DNA of 50,667 nucleotides from Sphingomonas sp. (lineage in GTDB: Bacteria > Pseudomonadota > Alphaproteobacteria > Sphingomonadales > Sphingomonadaceae): NCBI RefSeq assembly GCF_017304615.1, contig NZ_JAFKLZ010000006.1, positions 1 to 50,667 on the forward strand. The letters are read 5' to 3'. The position numbers and the translations under genes are program-made. Below, in pieces: positions 8,013 through 21,454 of this stretch (position 1 is its first letter; the number at the start of each line of letters is the position of its first letter). The notes beneath the pieces were generated by a model. That model saw only the letters and a list, made by a program, of their open reading frames with translations, was not told the DNA's origin and ran no database searches.

Positions 8013-9526
8013 CACTTTGCTCCCTTGGCAGCGCGCTTGGGCACGAGTTTGGGTTTCGCGGCCGGCGGGCGGGCCGGCCTGTTTTCCTTAGCCTCTTTCG
8101 GCGCCGCCGTCTTGAGCGCCGCCGCCTTCAACGCATCGAATGACGAGCGCAACGCGGCGGCATACGTGCCGGGGTCGGGCAGCATGTCGCGGTCGGCGGT
8201 GAAGGACACCGCGATCGTATCGACGTACGAATAGACCGGGTGGATCAGGCCCATGCTGTCGAACACCGGCGCGGTCCCCGCCGAAAACACCATCTTCGCG
8301 CCGCAGAAATAGAGCGGCACCTTGGGCCCGGGCACGTTGGTGACGACGACGTTGAAAGCCGGCGCATGCATGTTCGCGGCCCCCACGCGCGTGTAGAGCC
8401 GAGCGCCTAGCCCGGCGAGGCCGGAAGGGATGAGCTTCGAATAGTCCGACAGGGTCTTGGCCCCGACCGCGTTGGTCATCGCCTTCGAATTGACCGCCTC
8501 TTCATGCACGAATCGCAGCCGTTCGAGCGGGTCCTCGATCTGCGTGCCAAGGCCCACCACCATGGCCGAAACGAGGTTGCCGAGCGCGGCCTTCTCGCCC
8601 TCCTGCCGCACCGAAATCGGCGCCATCGCGGTCATCGTCTCCTTGGGCAGGTCGTCCTTGTCCTTGAGGTAAGAACGCAGCGCGCCGCCGACGACCGTCA
8701 GGATGACGTCGTTGACCGTCGCGTCGGGCACCGCTTCCTTGATCGCGCGCACTTCGGCGAGCTTGAACGGGACCGCGTCCCAGACGCGATGCGCGGAGAC
8801 CTTGCCGTTGAATCGTGTCTTGGGCGCGGGGCGGGTGTTCTTGAGCGAGACGTCGCCCTTGCCCGCCTGCACCGCGAGCTTCGCCATGCCTGGCAGCGAG
8901 CGGCCGATCGTCTCCGCAATACGCATCGGCTGGAGCAGATTGTTGAAGTAACTGCGCGTCAGCAGGTCCGCCACGCGCGGCATGTTCTCCGGTGCCCAGG
9001 TGTCGGGCTTTTCCGGCGGCGTCATTTTGGCGTCGAGGTCGTGGACCGCGACCGACATCTCGACCCCCGACATGCCGTCGATCGCGGCGTGGTGAACCTT
9101 GGAAACCAGCGCAAAGCAGCCCTTGGGGATGCCGGGAATGTTATCCAGCCCCTCGACCACGGTGAATTCCCAGAGCGGCTTGGTCAGGTCCATCGGGCGG
9201 GCGTGGAGCCGGGCGACCTGGATGCAGAGCTGGCGCCAGTCGCCGGGCTTGGGCAAGGCGATGTGGCGGACGTGGAATTCGATATCGAACTCGGGGTCCT
9301 CGATCCAATAGGGATGATCGACGTCGAACGGCACACGCACCAGCCGCTGCCGGAAGCTGCGCGCGCCCGGCAGCCGTTGCTCGATGAAGCGCAATATGTC
9401 CTTGAACCGCACAAACCCGCCAGGCGCGGTCGACGGGTCGTAGATGCCGACCGACCCGATGTGCATCGGCGTGTGCGGGGTTTCGAGGTAAACGAACGAC
9501 GCGTCCATCGCACTCAATTGCTGCAT
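8012..9526 (-). CDS. Wax ester synthase/diacylglycerol acyltransferase (WS/DGAT)
   Basis: A 504-residue protein of the bifunctional WS/DGAT family, which joins fatty acyl-CoA to long-chain alcohols or diacylglycerol to make wax esters or triacylglycerol. The catalytic HHxxxDG motif is present as HHAAIDG (145-151). The N-terminus (MDASFVYLETPHTPMHIGSV) and the later NVPGPKVPLYFCG segment are also typical. Length matches the family. The C-terminus ends in a Lys/Pro/Ala-rich tail. AGGAG lies about nine bases before the ATG at 9526. Coupling to a phasin by ATGA overlap, beside a PHA synthase, puts two types of storage lipid in one locus. In vivo product is not determinable here. Confidence 0.92.
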   Translation of the reverse strand: MQQLSAMDASFVYLETPHTPMHIGSVGIYDPSTAPGGFVRFKDILRFIEQRLPGARSFRQRLVRVPFDVDHPYWIEDPEFDIEFHVRHIALPKPGDWRQLCIQVARLHARPMDLTKPLWEFTVVEGLDNIPGIPKGCFALVSKVHHAAIDGMSGVEMSVAVHDLDAKMTPPEKPDTWAPENMPRVADLLTRSYFNNLLQPMRIAETIGRSLPGMAKLAVQAGKGDVSLKNTRPAPKTRFNGKVSAHRVWDAVPFKLAEVRAIKEAVPDATVNDVILTVVGGALRSYLKDKDDLPKETMTAMAPISVRQEGEKAALGNLVSAMVVGLGTQIEDPLERLRFVHEEAVNSKAMTNAVGAKTLSDYSKLIPSGLAGLGARLYTRVGAANMHAPAFNVVVTNVPGPKVPLYFCGAKMVFSAGTAPVFDSMGLIHPVYSYVDTIAVSFTADRDMLPDPGTYAAALRSSFDALKAAALKTAAPKEAKENRPARPPAAKPKLVPKRAAKGAK

Positions 9527-9656
9527 CGGGCGGCTCTCCTATTCACGCCGGCTGTGACCGGTCGCGAGCGAGCTTAGCAGAGGGCGGGGAAGCGAGCGAG
9601 TCGCCACCACCGTCCCGCGGCGCTACAGTCCGGGCGAGAGTAATCTGGAGGTTTGG

Positions 9657-10100
9657 ATGCGGGCGATGTTGGCGGGACTGGCGATGCTGGCGACGGGGGC
9701 GTCGAGCGCGCCGTCGATGCCGGGCTGGATTAGCGGATGCTGGGTCGAGCAGAAGGGCGCCAACTGGACCGAGGAATGCTGGACCGGCCCGCGCGCCGAC
9801 CAGATGATGGGTTCCGGTCGCAACGGCCGGGACGACCAGCTCAAGTCGTGGGAAACGATGCAGATCGAGCGCGGCGCGGACGGGACGCTCGTTTTCTACG
9901 GATCCGTCAAGGGCGGCGCGCGAGTGGCGTTCCCAATGGTATCTGCCAGCGATCGCGACATCGTCTTCGCCAATCCGACGCACGATTACCCGCAACGCAT
10001 CCATTACTGGCGCGAGGGAATGGCGCTGAACGCTGAAGTCAGCCTGATGGACGGGACGCAGAAATATGGCTGGAAGTACGCACGGCAGGGCGGGAATTGA
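9657..10100 (+). CDS. Small exported protein, DUF6265-like
   Basis: A 147-residue protein with a short hydrophobic N-terminus (MRAMLAGLAMLATGASSAPS) that looks like a Sec signal peptide. The mature part begins WISGCWVEQKG and has ECWTGPRADQMMG, then a predicted beta-rich domain ending near YGWKYARQ. This pattern matches the DUF6265 family as I recall it; no enzymatic function is known. A GGAGG box lies about ten bases before the ATG at 9657, which sets the start. It is divergent from the acyltransferase gene and appears monocistronic. Confidence 0.75.
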   Translation: MRAMLAGLAMLATGASSAPSMPGWISGCWVEQKGANWTEECWTGPRADQMMGSGRNGRDDQLKSWETMQIERGADGTLVFYGSVKGGARVAFPMVSASDRDIVFANPTHDYPQRIHYWREGMALNAEVSLMDGTQKYGWKYARQGGN

Positions 10101-10195
10101 GCGTCTTGCTGACGCGATAGATGGGTGACTGCTAACGACCCAATTGCGGACGTTACCTATAACGGCGAAACTCCTGCCCGTTGAGGAGAATTGAC

Positions 10196-10525
10196 GTGAG
10201 CGGCATTTACGTTGAACGTCGATTTGAGTCCGCTAGAGGAGAAGTGCTCGCCCACTTTGAAACGCCATAGCTCGCCCCCGGTGGTGAGTTCCGATGCCGC
10301 TGGCGCATTTTATGGCCGGATCACGAGAGCAGTCGCGAGACGGCTGGAATTGACGGAATTCAGGCGCTCCTCCTCGCGATGAAAACTGTCCGGCTGGAGC
10401 TTGTCGAAAGCAATTTATATCGCTCCGGCGATCTCACATATCTCAATCAGCCGGACCTTGATTTGCCGCCGACTTGGGGAAACGGCTCGCTGTACGACGT
10501 CGGACCGCTACCGAACGGCAGCTAA
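10196..10525 (+). pseudogene. DUF6968-like gene with an in-frame TAG
   Basis: A GTG at 10196 preceded by a GAGGAG ribosome site opens a 110-codon frame with a single interruption: a TAG at 10268-10270 (codon 25). Beyond it the frame is open to TAA at 10523-10525 and reads as a sensible protein, including the segment ETAGIDGIQALLLAMKTVRL, which resembles the DUF6968 family. Codon use stays protein-like on both sides of the stop. A nonsense-inactivated gene is the simplest reading; a sequencing error or suppression are alternatives. It fills the stretch between the exported protein and the atp operon. Confidence 0.7.
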
Positions 10526-10546
10526 TCACCCAAAAGCAGCCCTAAG

Positions 10547-10573
10547 AAAAAGCCCGGCGGGTTAGGCCGGGCT
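10547..10573 (-). terminator. Rho-independent terminator of the atp operon
   Basis: On the minus strand AGCCCGGC and GCCGGGCT form an 8-bp stem with a 7-base loop, followed by TTTTT. It lies 30 bases beyond the atpC stop. Confidence 0.8.
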
Positions 10574-10602
10574 TCTCGAATATTCGTCTTGGGCGACGGC
10601 AG

Positions 10603-10856
10603 TTATCCGGCTTGCTCGGCCAGCACCGTCAGCCCGCTCGCCGAAACTTCGGCGAAGCCGCCCTGGATCGGCACGATCTCCGGCTCGCCCTTGTCGGTGG
10701 CGTAGATGTGCAAAGCGCCGTCGCGGATCGTCGACATGAAGGGGGCATGGCCCTCCAGCACGCCGAAATCGCCCTCGGTGCCCGGAACGACGACCTGATA
10801 GACCTCCTCCGAGCGGAGCAGCTTCTCGGGCGTCACGAGTTCGAAGTGAAGCGGCA

Positions 10857-10857
<1 letters not shown>
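10603..10857 (-). CDS. atpC: F1F0 ATP synthase epsilon subunit, short form
   Basis: An 84-residue epsilon subunit of the central stalk. Only the N-terminal beta-sandwich is present ([44 protein letters not shown]). The two-helix C-terminal domain found in the usual 130-140-residue subunit is missing, so the helix-based inhibition of ATP hydrolysis cannot operate. As I recall, this short form is typical of sphingomonads and related alphaproteobacteria. The ATG overlaps the atpD stop by one base (TAATG). It is the last gene of atpHAGDC. Confidence 0.95.
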
Positions 10858-12410
<1,553 letters not shown>

Positions 12411-13295
12411 TTAGAGCGCTTCGGCGCCCGAAATGATTTCCACCAGCTCGGTGGTGATCGCGGCCTGACGGCTGCGGTTGTACTGGATCGTCAGGCGATT
12501 GATCAGGTCGCCGGCGTTGCGCGTGGCGTTGTCCATCGCGGTCATCTTCGATCCCTGCTCCGACGCGGCATTCTCACGCATCGCGCGGAACAACTGGATC
12601 GCGACGTTGCGTGGCAGCAGGTCGGCGAGGATTTCCTCCTCATCGGGTTCGTAATCGACCGCGGCCGATACGCCATCGGCCGCCGCGCCCGAGGATGCCG
12701 GAATGGAAACCGGGATGATCTGCTGCTCGGTCGGCTCCTGTGCCAGCACCGACTTGAAGTGCGAATAGAACAGATGCGCGACGTCGAACTCGCCCGCTTC
12801 GTAGCGTGCGATCAAGTCGTCGGCGTAACCGCGGGCATCCGCGAAGCCGAGCTTGCCGAGGTCGCCCGGCTCGATCGAGTGCATGAAGTCGTTCGGATAC
12901 AGCCGATTGAGGACCGCGCGGCCCTTCTTTCCGATCGTGTAAAACTTGACCGTCTTGCCCTCGGCGATCAGCTCAGCCGCGCGACGCCGGGCCAAGCGTG
13001 CGATGTTGGTGTTGAACGCACCCGCGAGACCACGGTCGCTGGTCGCGACGACGAACAGATGAACCTGGTCGCGGCCGGTGCCGGCCAGCAGTTTGGGCGA
13101 GTTCGGGCCGACCGTGATGGTCGAGGCGAGGCTCGCCACGACCTTCTCCAGCCGAGTCGCATAGGGACGCCCGGCCTCGGCCGCCTCCTGCGCACGGCGC
13201 AGTTTAGCGGCGGCGACCATCTTCATCGCCTTGGTGATCTTCTGGGTCGACTTGACCGAGTTGATCCGGATCTTGAGGGCCTTGAGGCTCGCCAT
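12411..13295 (-). CDS. atpG: F1F0 ATP synthase gamma subunit
   Basis: A 294-residue rotor-shaft subunit. Its N-terminus ([20 protein letters not shown], then [15 protein letters not shown]) and C-terminus ([20 protein letters not shown], then [20 protein letters not shown]) are the two halves of the conserved coiled coil. It rotates inside the alpha-beta hexamer and couples proton flow to catalysis. It sits 13 bases after atpA in the standard order. Length and sequence are ordinary. Confidence 0.97.
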   Translation of the reverse strand: MASLKALKIRINSVKSTQKITKAMKMVAAAKLRRAQEAAEAGRPYATRLEKVVASLASTITVGPNSPKLLAGTGRDQVHLFVVATSDRGLAGAFNTNIARLARRRAAELIAEGKTVKFYTIGKKGRAVLNRLYPNDFMHSIEPGDLGKLGFADARGYADDLIARYEAGEFDVAHLFYSHFKSVLAQEPTEQQIIPVSIPASSGAAADGVSAAVDYEPDEEEILADLLPRNVAIQLFRAMRENAASEQGSKMTAMDNATRNAGDLINRLTIQYNRSRQAAITTELVEIISGAEAL

Positions 13296-13308
13296 CTAGT
13301 CTATCCGA

Positions 13309-16409
<3,101 letters not shown>

Positions 16410-16452
16410 CCGTGCTTGCCAGTCGGCATGACGTGGTCATAAGCATCGGCGT

Positions 16453-16884
16453 ATGAAACCATCCACGCTAATGTCGCTGCGCCGCTGGCACCTGTATGTC
16501 GGCGTCTTCCTTGCGCCCTCCATCCTGTTCTTCGCCTTTACCGGCCTGATTCAGGTGATCGGCTGGCAAGACCAGCGCAACCCGCCGCCGCCGGCCTGGG
16601 TGTCCTGGAGCGCGGGTATCCACAAGCATCAGGCCCCGCCCAAGCCGCGCAAGGTCCAGCCGCAACCTGCATCGGCTCCCGCCGCCAGCCCGCCGCGACG
16701 CGACGATCACGATGACGAGCCGTTCGTGCCGCTCAAGATCTTCGCCATGCTGACGGCGATCGGGCTGTTCGTCACGACGCTGATTGGTCTGGCGGTGGCG
16801 CTAGGCACGCGATCGATGCGGCGTAAGGCCGGGGCGATACTGGCGGCGGGGGTCGTGGTGCCGCTGGTGCTGATGGTGTTGTGA
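16453..16884 (+). CDS. PepSY-associated membrane protein
   Basis: A 143-residue inner-membrane protein with the N-terminal signature RRWHLYVGVFLAPSILFFAF of PepSY-associated membrane proteins. This is followed by a Pro/Lys/His-rich hydrophilic loop (about residues 38-90) and two more spans (IFAMLTAIGLFVTTLIGLAV and AGAILAAGVVVPLVLMVL). The His/Asp-rich loop could bind metal, but this is speculation. The full PepSY domain itself is absent, so it is a short form. Its stop overlaps the next GTG start as GTGA, coupling it to an acetyltransferase. Confidence 0.75.
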   Translation: MKPSTLMSLRRWHLYVGVFLAPSILFFAFTGLIQVIGWQDQRNPPPPAWVSWSAGIHKHQAPPKPRKVQPQPASAPAASPPRRDDHDDEPFVPLKIFAMLTAIGLFVTTLIGLAVALGTRSMRRKAGAILAAGVVVPLVLMVL

Positions 16885-17408
16885 GCGGGCCGCTCGACCG
16901 TCAGCCGAACCTGATCGGTGACCTGGTCGAACTGCGTCCGGCCACGGCCGACGATTTCGAGGCGTTGTTTTCGGTGGCGAGCGATCCACTGATCTGGGAA
17001 ATCCACCCGGCGCATGACCGCTGGCAGAAGCCGGTGTTCCGCAAATTCTTCGAAGACGGGCTGGCGTCGGGCGGGATGCTGGTCGCTACCGATCGCGCAA
17101 CGGGCGAGGTGATCGGCAGCTCGCGCTACGATTTGGGGCGCGCCGAGCCGGGCGAGGTCGAGATCGGCTGGACCTTCCTTGCGCGCAGCCGTTGGGGCGG
17201 ACGGTACAATGGCGAGATGAAGGCGCTGATGCTCGGCCACGCCTTTCGTTCGGTCGAGCGCGTCATCTTCCTCGTTGGCGCGGCCAATATCCGTTCGCGC
17301 AAGGCGTTGGAGAAGATCGGCGGCTATCTGACCCCGCGCGAACACCGCGCCGTGATGGCGGGCAAGCCGGTCGTCCATGTCATCTACGCGATCGACCGGC
17401 CGCTTTGA
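16881..17408 (+). CDS. GNAT family N-acetyltransferase
   Basis: A 175-residue acetyltransferase of the RimJ/RimL-like branch (LVELRPATADDFEALFSVAS at the N-terminus, VEIGWTFLARSRWGG at the core strand, IFLVGAANIRSRKALEKIGG near the end). Such enzymes acetylate protein N-termini, amino acids or small molecules; the substrate here is unknown. The GTG start at 16881 overlaps the TGA of the membrane protein gene. Confidence 0.85.
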   Translation: MSGPLDRQPNLIGDLVELRPATADDFEALFSVASDPLIWEIHPAHDRWQKPVFRKFFEDGLASGGMLVATDRATGEVIGSSRYDLGRAEPGEVEIGWTFLARSRWGGRYNGEMKALMLGHAFRSVERVIFLVGAANIRSRKALEKIGGYLTPREHRAVMAGKPVVHVIYAIDRPL

Positions 17409-17457
17409 CCGCAACCGCCGGGACGCGGGCCGCGTCGCGCGGGCATAGATAGCGCTC

Positions 17458-18492
17458 ATGGCACACGATCCGATCGATACCGACGCCGCCTGGACTGCCT
17501 TCGAACGCCGTGATCGCGCTTATGATGGGCGTTTCGTCGTCGCGGTGAGCACCACGGGCATCTACTGCAAACCGAGTTGCCCCGCGCGCCACCCCAGGCG
17601 CGAGCATGTCTCGTTCCATCGCGACGGCGCGGCGGCGCGTGCGGCTGGCTATCGGGCCTGCTTGCGATGCAAACCCGACGAGGTCGGGCGTGACCGAATC
17701 GCCGTCGCGAAGGCGGTCGCGCTGATCGAAGCGGCGGAGGAGGCGATCCCGCTGGAGGAACTCGCGTCGCGGGTCGGCTATGCGCCGCACCATTTCCACC
17801 GGCTGTTCAAGCGCGCGACCGGGGTGACGCCGGCCGCCTATGCGCGTGGCCTCCGCGCGACGCGCGTGGCGGAAGCGTTGCGGAGCGAGGAGAGCGTGAC
17901 CGGCGCGATCTACGAAGCGGGTTATTCGGCGCCGAGCCGCTTCTACGAAGGTGGCGCGCGGCGGTTGGGCATGACGCCGAGCGCGTGGCGCAAGGGCGGC
18001 GCGGGCGTGACGGTGCGCTGGACGATCGCCGACACCAGCCTGGGCAAGTTGCTGATCGCGGCGACCGACAAAGGGCTGTGCCGCGTCGCGTTCGATGAGG
18101 ATGCGCTCAGCCTGGCGCGACATTTTCCCGAGGCGGAGATCGTGCAGGGCGGCGCGTCGTTGGCGACCCTGGCCGCGCGCGTGGTCGAAAGCGTCGAATC
18201 GCCCGACCGCGATCTGCACTTGCCGCTCGACGTCCAGGGCACCGCTTTCCAGGAGGCGGTGTGGCAAGCGTTGCGCGACATCCCGCCGGGCGAAACGCGC
18301 AGCTACGCCGAACTCGCCGCCGCCGCGGGCAATCCAAAGGCCGTGCGCGCGGCTGGGACCGCGTGCGGGAAGAACCATGTCGCGGTCATCGTCCCCTGCC
18401 ACCGCGCGCAACGCAGCGACGGGTCGATCGGCGGCTATGCCTATGGCGTCGACCGCAAGGTGGCGTTGCTGACTCGCGAAGGATCGAAGTGA
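17458..18492 (+). CDS. ada: Ada: methylphosphotriester/O6-methylguanine methyltransferase and AraC-type regulator
   Basis: A 344-residue alkylation-damage protein. The N-terminal zinc domain has Cys37, Cys41, Cys68 and Cys71, one position off the E. coli Cys38/42/69/72 set; the first Cys takes methyl groups from phosphotriesters. An AraC-type helix-turn-helix follows (LASRVGYAPHHFHRLFKRAT). The C-terminal suicide methyltransferase has PCHR with acceptor Cys314. All three parts are intact, so both repair and self-activated transcription should work. The ATG is at 17458. The next gene starts on its stop codon (TGATG). Confidence 0.96.
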   Translation: MAHDPIDTDAAWTAFERRDRAYDGRFVVAVSTTGIYCKPSCPARHPRREHVSFHRDGAAARAAGYRACLRCKPDEVGRDRIAVAKAVALIEAAEEAIPLEELASRVGYAPHHFHRLFKRATGVTPAAYARGLRATRVAEALRSEESVTGAIYEAGYSAPSRFYEGGARRLGMTPSAWRKGGAGVTVRWTIADTSLGKLLIAATDKGLCRVAFDEDALSLARHFPEAEIVQGGASLATLAARVVESVESPDRDLHLPLDVQGTAFQEAVWQALRDIPPGETRSYAELAAAAGNPKAVRAAGTACGKNHVAVIVPCHRAQRSDGSIGGYAYGVDRKVALLTREGSK

Positions 18493-18959
18493 TGAGCTAC
18501 GTGATCCGCGGGCTTGACCCCGCGCCGTTCGCGCACCTGTTCGGGCTGAGCGATGCCGCGCTCGCCGAGCATCGCGCCGTCCGCCGGCGCGCCGACGCCA
18601 AGCCGGGCTTTCCCTGCCGTGTAACGCTGGAGGATGCCGAGCCTGGGGAAACTCTGATACTGCTCAACCACGAACACCTGCCGGTCGACGGACCGTATCG
18701 CGGTTCCTACGCGATCTATGTCCGCGAGGGTGCGCGCGAGGCGGCGGAGTATCGGGACGCCGTCCCGGCGCAATTGTCGGGCCGCCTGCTCGCATTGCGG
18801 GCGTTCGACGAGGACGGGATGTTGATCAAGGCCGACGTGATCGACGGGACCGAACTCGATGCGCTGATCGAACCGTGGCTGGCCGATCCAGCGGTCGCCT
18901 ATCTCCACGCTTACAACGCCAGGCCGGGCTGTTTCGCGGCACGCATCGACAGGGACTAG
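18492..18959 (+). CDS. DUF1203 family protein
   Basis: A 155-residue protein of the DUF1203 family: it opens with YVIRGLDPAPFAHLFGLSDA and contains the family-like core PGFPCRVTLEDAEPGETLIL, then LNHEHLPVDGPYRGSYAIYV, and ends near YLHAYNARPGCFAARIDRD. The family has no established function. The ATG at 18492 shares one base with the ada stop, so it is likely co-translated, and an alkylation-response role is possible but untested. A longer in-frame reading upstream lies inside ada and was rejected. Confidence 0.85.
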   Translation: MSYVIRGLDPAPFAHLFGLSDAALAEHRAVRRRADAKPGFPCRVTLEDAEPGETLILLNHEHLPVDGPYRGSYAIYVREGAREAAEYRDAVPAQLSGRLLALRAFDEDGMLIKADVIDGTELDALIEPWLADPAVAYLHAYNARPGCFAARIDRD

Positions 18960-18994
18960 CACGCTCACTAGGCTTCTCCGCAAGGAGGAACGAC

Positions 18995-19894
18995 ATGCCG
19001 CCGACCGAACCCAATACGCCGCCGGGCAGCCGGCTCTGGCGCGTCGTTCATCACCCGATGTCGCTGCTGGGGCTGTCGGTGCCGATCATTTTCGTGTGTG
19101 CCCTGTTGAGCAGCGCGGTCGGACGGTTGCTTCATGCCGAGACCAGCGGCGCCGGCACGATCCTGAGCGCGGTGATCGGCGCGGGCATTTTCTTCGGGGC
19201 TTATTGGTTGTTCGTCCGGTACGTCGAGCGGCGGCCGGTCGACGAGTTCGCATTTGCGCCGGCGCTCAAGGAGCTGGCGGTCGGGGTCGCGATCGGCGTG
19301 GCGGTGCTGAGTGTCGTGGTTGGCGTCATGGCGGTACTGGGCAGCTATCGCATCGTCGGCACGCGCGGCGCGGAAGTGTTGCCGCTGGCGCTGGCGACCG
19401 GGATCTTTCCGGGGTTCAGTGAGGAGATCGCGATCCGCGGCCTGTTCTTCCGGCTGTTCGAACGGTGGCTGGGAAGCTGGGCGGCGCTCGCCTTGTCGGC
19501 GGCGTTCTTCGGCATGGGGCATCTGGGCAATCCGGGCGCGACCTGGATCGCGGCGGTGGGGATCGCGTTCGAGGCGGGGATCATGCTCGCCGCCGTTTAC
19601 ATGATTACGCGGCGGCTATGGGTCGCGATCGGTCTGCACGCCGCATGGAACTTCGCCGAAGGCGGGATTTATGGGACGCCTGTGTCGGGACTGACCATCG
19701 ACGGCTTGCTCCGGCCATGGATCGGCGGATCGGACCTCGTCACCGGGGGCGCGTTCGGGCCGGAAGCTTCATTGCCGGCCATGGTGGTGGCCACCGCGCT
19801 CGGCGTCATATTCCTCGTCATCGCCTGGCGGCGGGGCAAGTTCGTCTCGCCCAGTTGGGTCCGGGATCGTCAGTTGGCGGGCGCGCAGGAATAG
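18995..19894 (+). CDS. CPBP family intramembrane glutamic endopeptidase
   Basis: A 299-residue polytopic membrane protein with an EExxxR motif (Glu143-Glu144, Arg148 in FSEEIAIRGLFFRLF), a His motif (AFFGMGHLGN, His176) and a final GLHAAWNFAEGG motif with His and Asn. These are the CPBP/Abi active-site blocks of Rce1-like intramembrane proteases. Roles in the family range from peptide processing to bacteriocin self-immunity; none is indicated here. AAGGAGG seven bases before the ATG at 18995 fixes the start. Its 3' end overlaps the converging protease gene by 25 bases. Confidence 0.9.
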   Translation: MPPTEPNTPPGSRLWRVVHHPMSLLGLSVPIIFVCALLSSAVGRLLHAETSGAGTILSAVIGAGIFFGAYWLFVRYVERRPVDEFAFAPALKELAVGVAIGVAVLSVVVGVMAVLGSYRIVGTRGAEVLPLALATGIFPGFSEEIAIRGLFFRLFERWLGSWAALALSAAFFGMGHLGNPGATWIAAVGIAFEAGIMLAAVYMITRRLWVAIGLHAAWNFAEGGIYGTPVSGLTIDGLLRPWIGGSDLVTGGAFGPEASLPAMVVATALGVIFLVIAWRRGKFVSPSWVRDRQLAGAQE

Positions 19895-21417
19895 ACCAGC
19901 TTTTCGCTGTAATTCGTCGGCAGTGCCGCGCGGATCGATTGCTGTTGCGTGCCGAGTTGCGCGCGCGCCTGCGCATCCGCCGAACATTGCTTGAGCGGAA
20001 TCTGTGAGCGGATCTTGCGCGCGGCGTCCATCTGGTCCGCGCTCAGGAAATAGCGATAGTTGACATAATCGCGCGTCTTTGGATCGAATTCGACGACCGA
20101 CACGGTCTGTTCGTCGCCAGGTACCAGCACGCGGACCCACTTGCCGTCGTCGTCGGCATATTGCGTGCGATCGTTCATGCAACCGTCCTGACCCCAGTTG
20201 AGGCTGACGTCCGAGCCGGTCGATACCGTGACTCGGCTGCGGTCGGGAACGAACTTGCAGACCATCTTGCCGAGCGGAAGTGCTGCGGGGGTCGGGCTGG
20301 TTGAGGCGACAGGCACCTCGAAGCCGCCCTTGGCCTGGATCGGCTTTTCGCCGGGGCGCAGGACGAAGGTAATGATCGCGGCGAGCATCAGCACTCCGCC
20401 GCCCGACGCCGCCCAGATCGCCTCGCGCTGCTTGCCCCGCTGGAACAGCAAGCCGCCGCCGCCCACCGTGAGCGCACCGAGCACGAGCAGTAACGCGGCG
20501 ATCGCGATGACATTTTCGCTGCGCCGCTCGGCGTCGACCCGGGCCTGTTCCGCCGCCTGTTCGCGCGCGAGTTCGGCCTTCGCCGCGGTGTCACGTCGCG
20601 TCGCGTCGGCAGCCTCCGCCGCGGCGCGGTCGGCGGCCTGGTCGGCGCTGACGCGCGCTTCCAGGCTCATGCACGGATTGGTAACCGCGCCGAACGGCTG
20701 CTTCGCCTGCTCGAGGAATGCCGCGAGTTCGGCCTCGCTGATCGCGAAGGCGAAATTGGCGTCACCCTCCTGGCCCTTGGTGATCGCGGAGTTGACCCCG
20801 AGCACGCGGCCGCAACGGTCGAGCACCGGCCCGCCTGAATTGCCACGCGAGATGCTGGCGGTGTGGAGCAGCACGTTGACGCCATCGACCGTCCGCGCCG
20901 CCGACAGCGATCCTTCGGAGCGCACCGGCGCCAACGGCTTGATGTAGTCGGCGGCAGACTGCGCGCTGGCGAGATCGACATTGCCCGGATAGCCGAGCGA
21001 GACGAGTCCCGTGCTGTCATCGAGCGACCCGGCGTAAAGCGTCGCCGGGGGGATTTTCGCCCCGACGATCTCGATCAGCGCAAGGTCGCGCTTGCTGTCG
21101 ATCGCGATGACACGCCCCTGATACGACTTGCTGCCTTCGGACGGCACCACGCCGATCACGACATTATCGGGATATTGCTGCGCCAGCGCCACGACATGCG
21201 CGTTGGTGACGATCCGGTTGGGCGCGACCGCAAAGCCGGAGCCATGCCCGAACCCGACCACTTCCTGATCGACGATCGCGATCGTGACAACGCGCACGAC
21301 GCTGCGTGAAGTCGCGGCGACGTCATCGGCAGCGACGGGTGCCGCGAACATTACACCGCCCAGCGCGAGCAGCGCCGCCATCATCAGTCGCCGGAACCCG
21401 ATCATCCGGCGCGCCAT
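19870..21417 (-). CDS. Trypsin-like serine protease with transmembrane segments
   Basis: A 515-residue protein with a signal peptide ending near AAPVAADD (residue 32). The chymotrypsin-fold domain has His74 (TNAHVV), Asp111 (DLALIEI) and Ser194 (RGNSGGPVLD), as in DegP/HtrA-like proteases. It is followed by an Ala/Glu/Arg-rich coiled coil, two hydrophobic spans (IAIAALLLVLGALTVGGGGL and IWAASGGGVLMLAAIITFVL) and a C-terminal domain with Cys residues. No PDZ domain is seen. The catalytic part should face the periplasm. The ATG at 21417 was chosen to give a normal signal peptide; longer readings extend into the neighbouring gene. The substrate is unknown. Confidence 0.85.
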   Translation of the reverse strand: MARRMIGFRRLMMAALLALGGVMFAAPVAADDVAATSRSVVRVVTIAIVDQEVVGFGHGSGFAVAPNRIVTNAHVVALAQQYPDNVVIGVVPSEGSKSYQGRVIAIDSKRDLALIEIVGAKIPPATLYAGSLDDSTGLVSLGYPGNVDLASAQSAADYIKPLAPVRSEGSLSAARTVDGVNVLLHTASISRGNSGGPVLDRCGRVLGVNSAITKGQEGDANFAFAISEAELAAFLEQAKQPFGAVTNPCMSLEARVSADQAADRAAAEAADATRRDTAAKAELAREQAAEQARVDAERRSENVIAIAALLLVLGALTVGGGGLLFQRGKQREAIWAASGGGVLMLAAIITFVLRPGEKPIQAKGGFEVPVASTSPTPAALPLGKMVCKFVPDRSRVTVSTGSDVSLNWGQDGCMNDRTQYADDDGKWVRVLVPGDEQTVSVVEFDPKTRDYVNYRYFLSADQMDAARKIRSQIPLKQCSADAQARAQLGTQQQSIRAALPTNYSEKLVYSCAPAN

Positions 21418-21454
21418 GGCAGATTCGCGCGACAAGCGACAGGGGTTTGCGCGC

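Noticed and set aside
18995-19894. CPBP protease as part of a bacteriocin immunity system
   Set aside because: No small peptide precursor or transporter gene adjacent.
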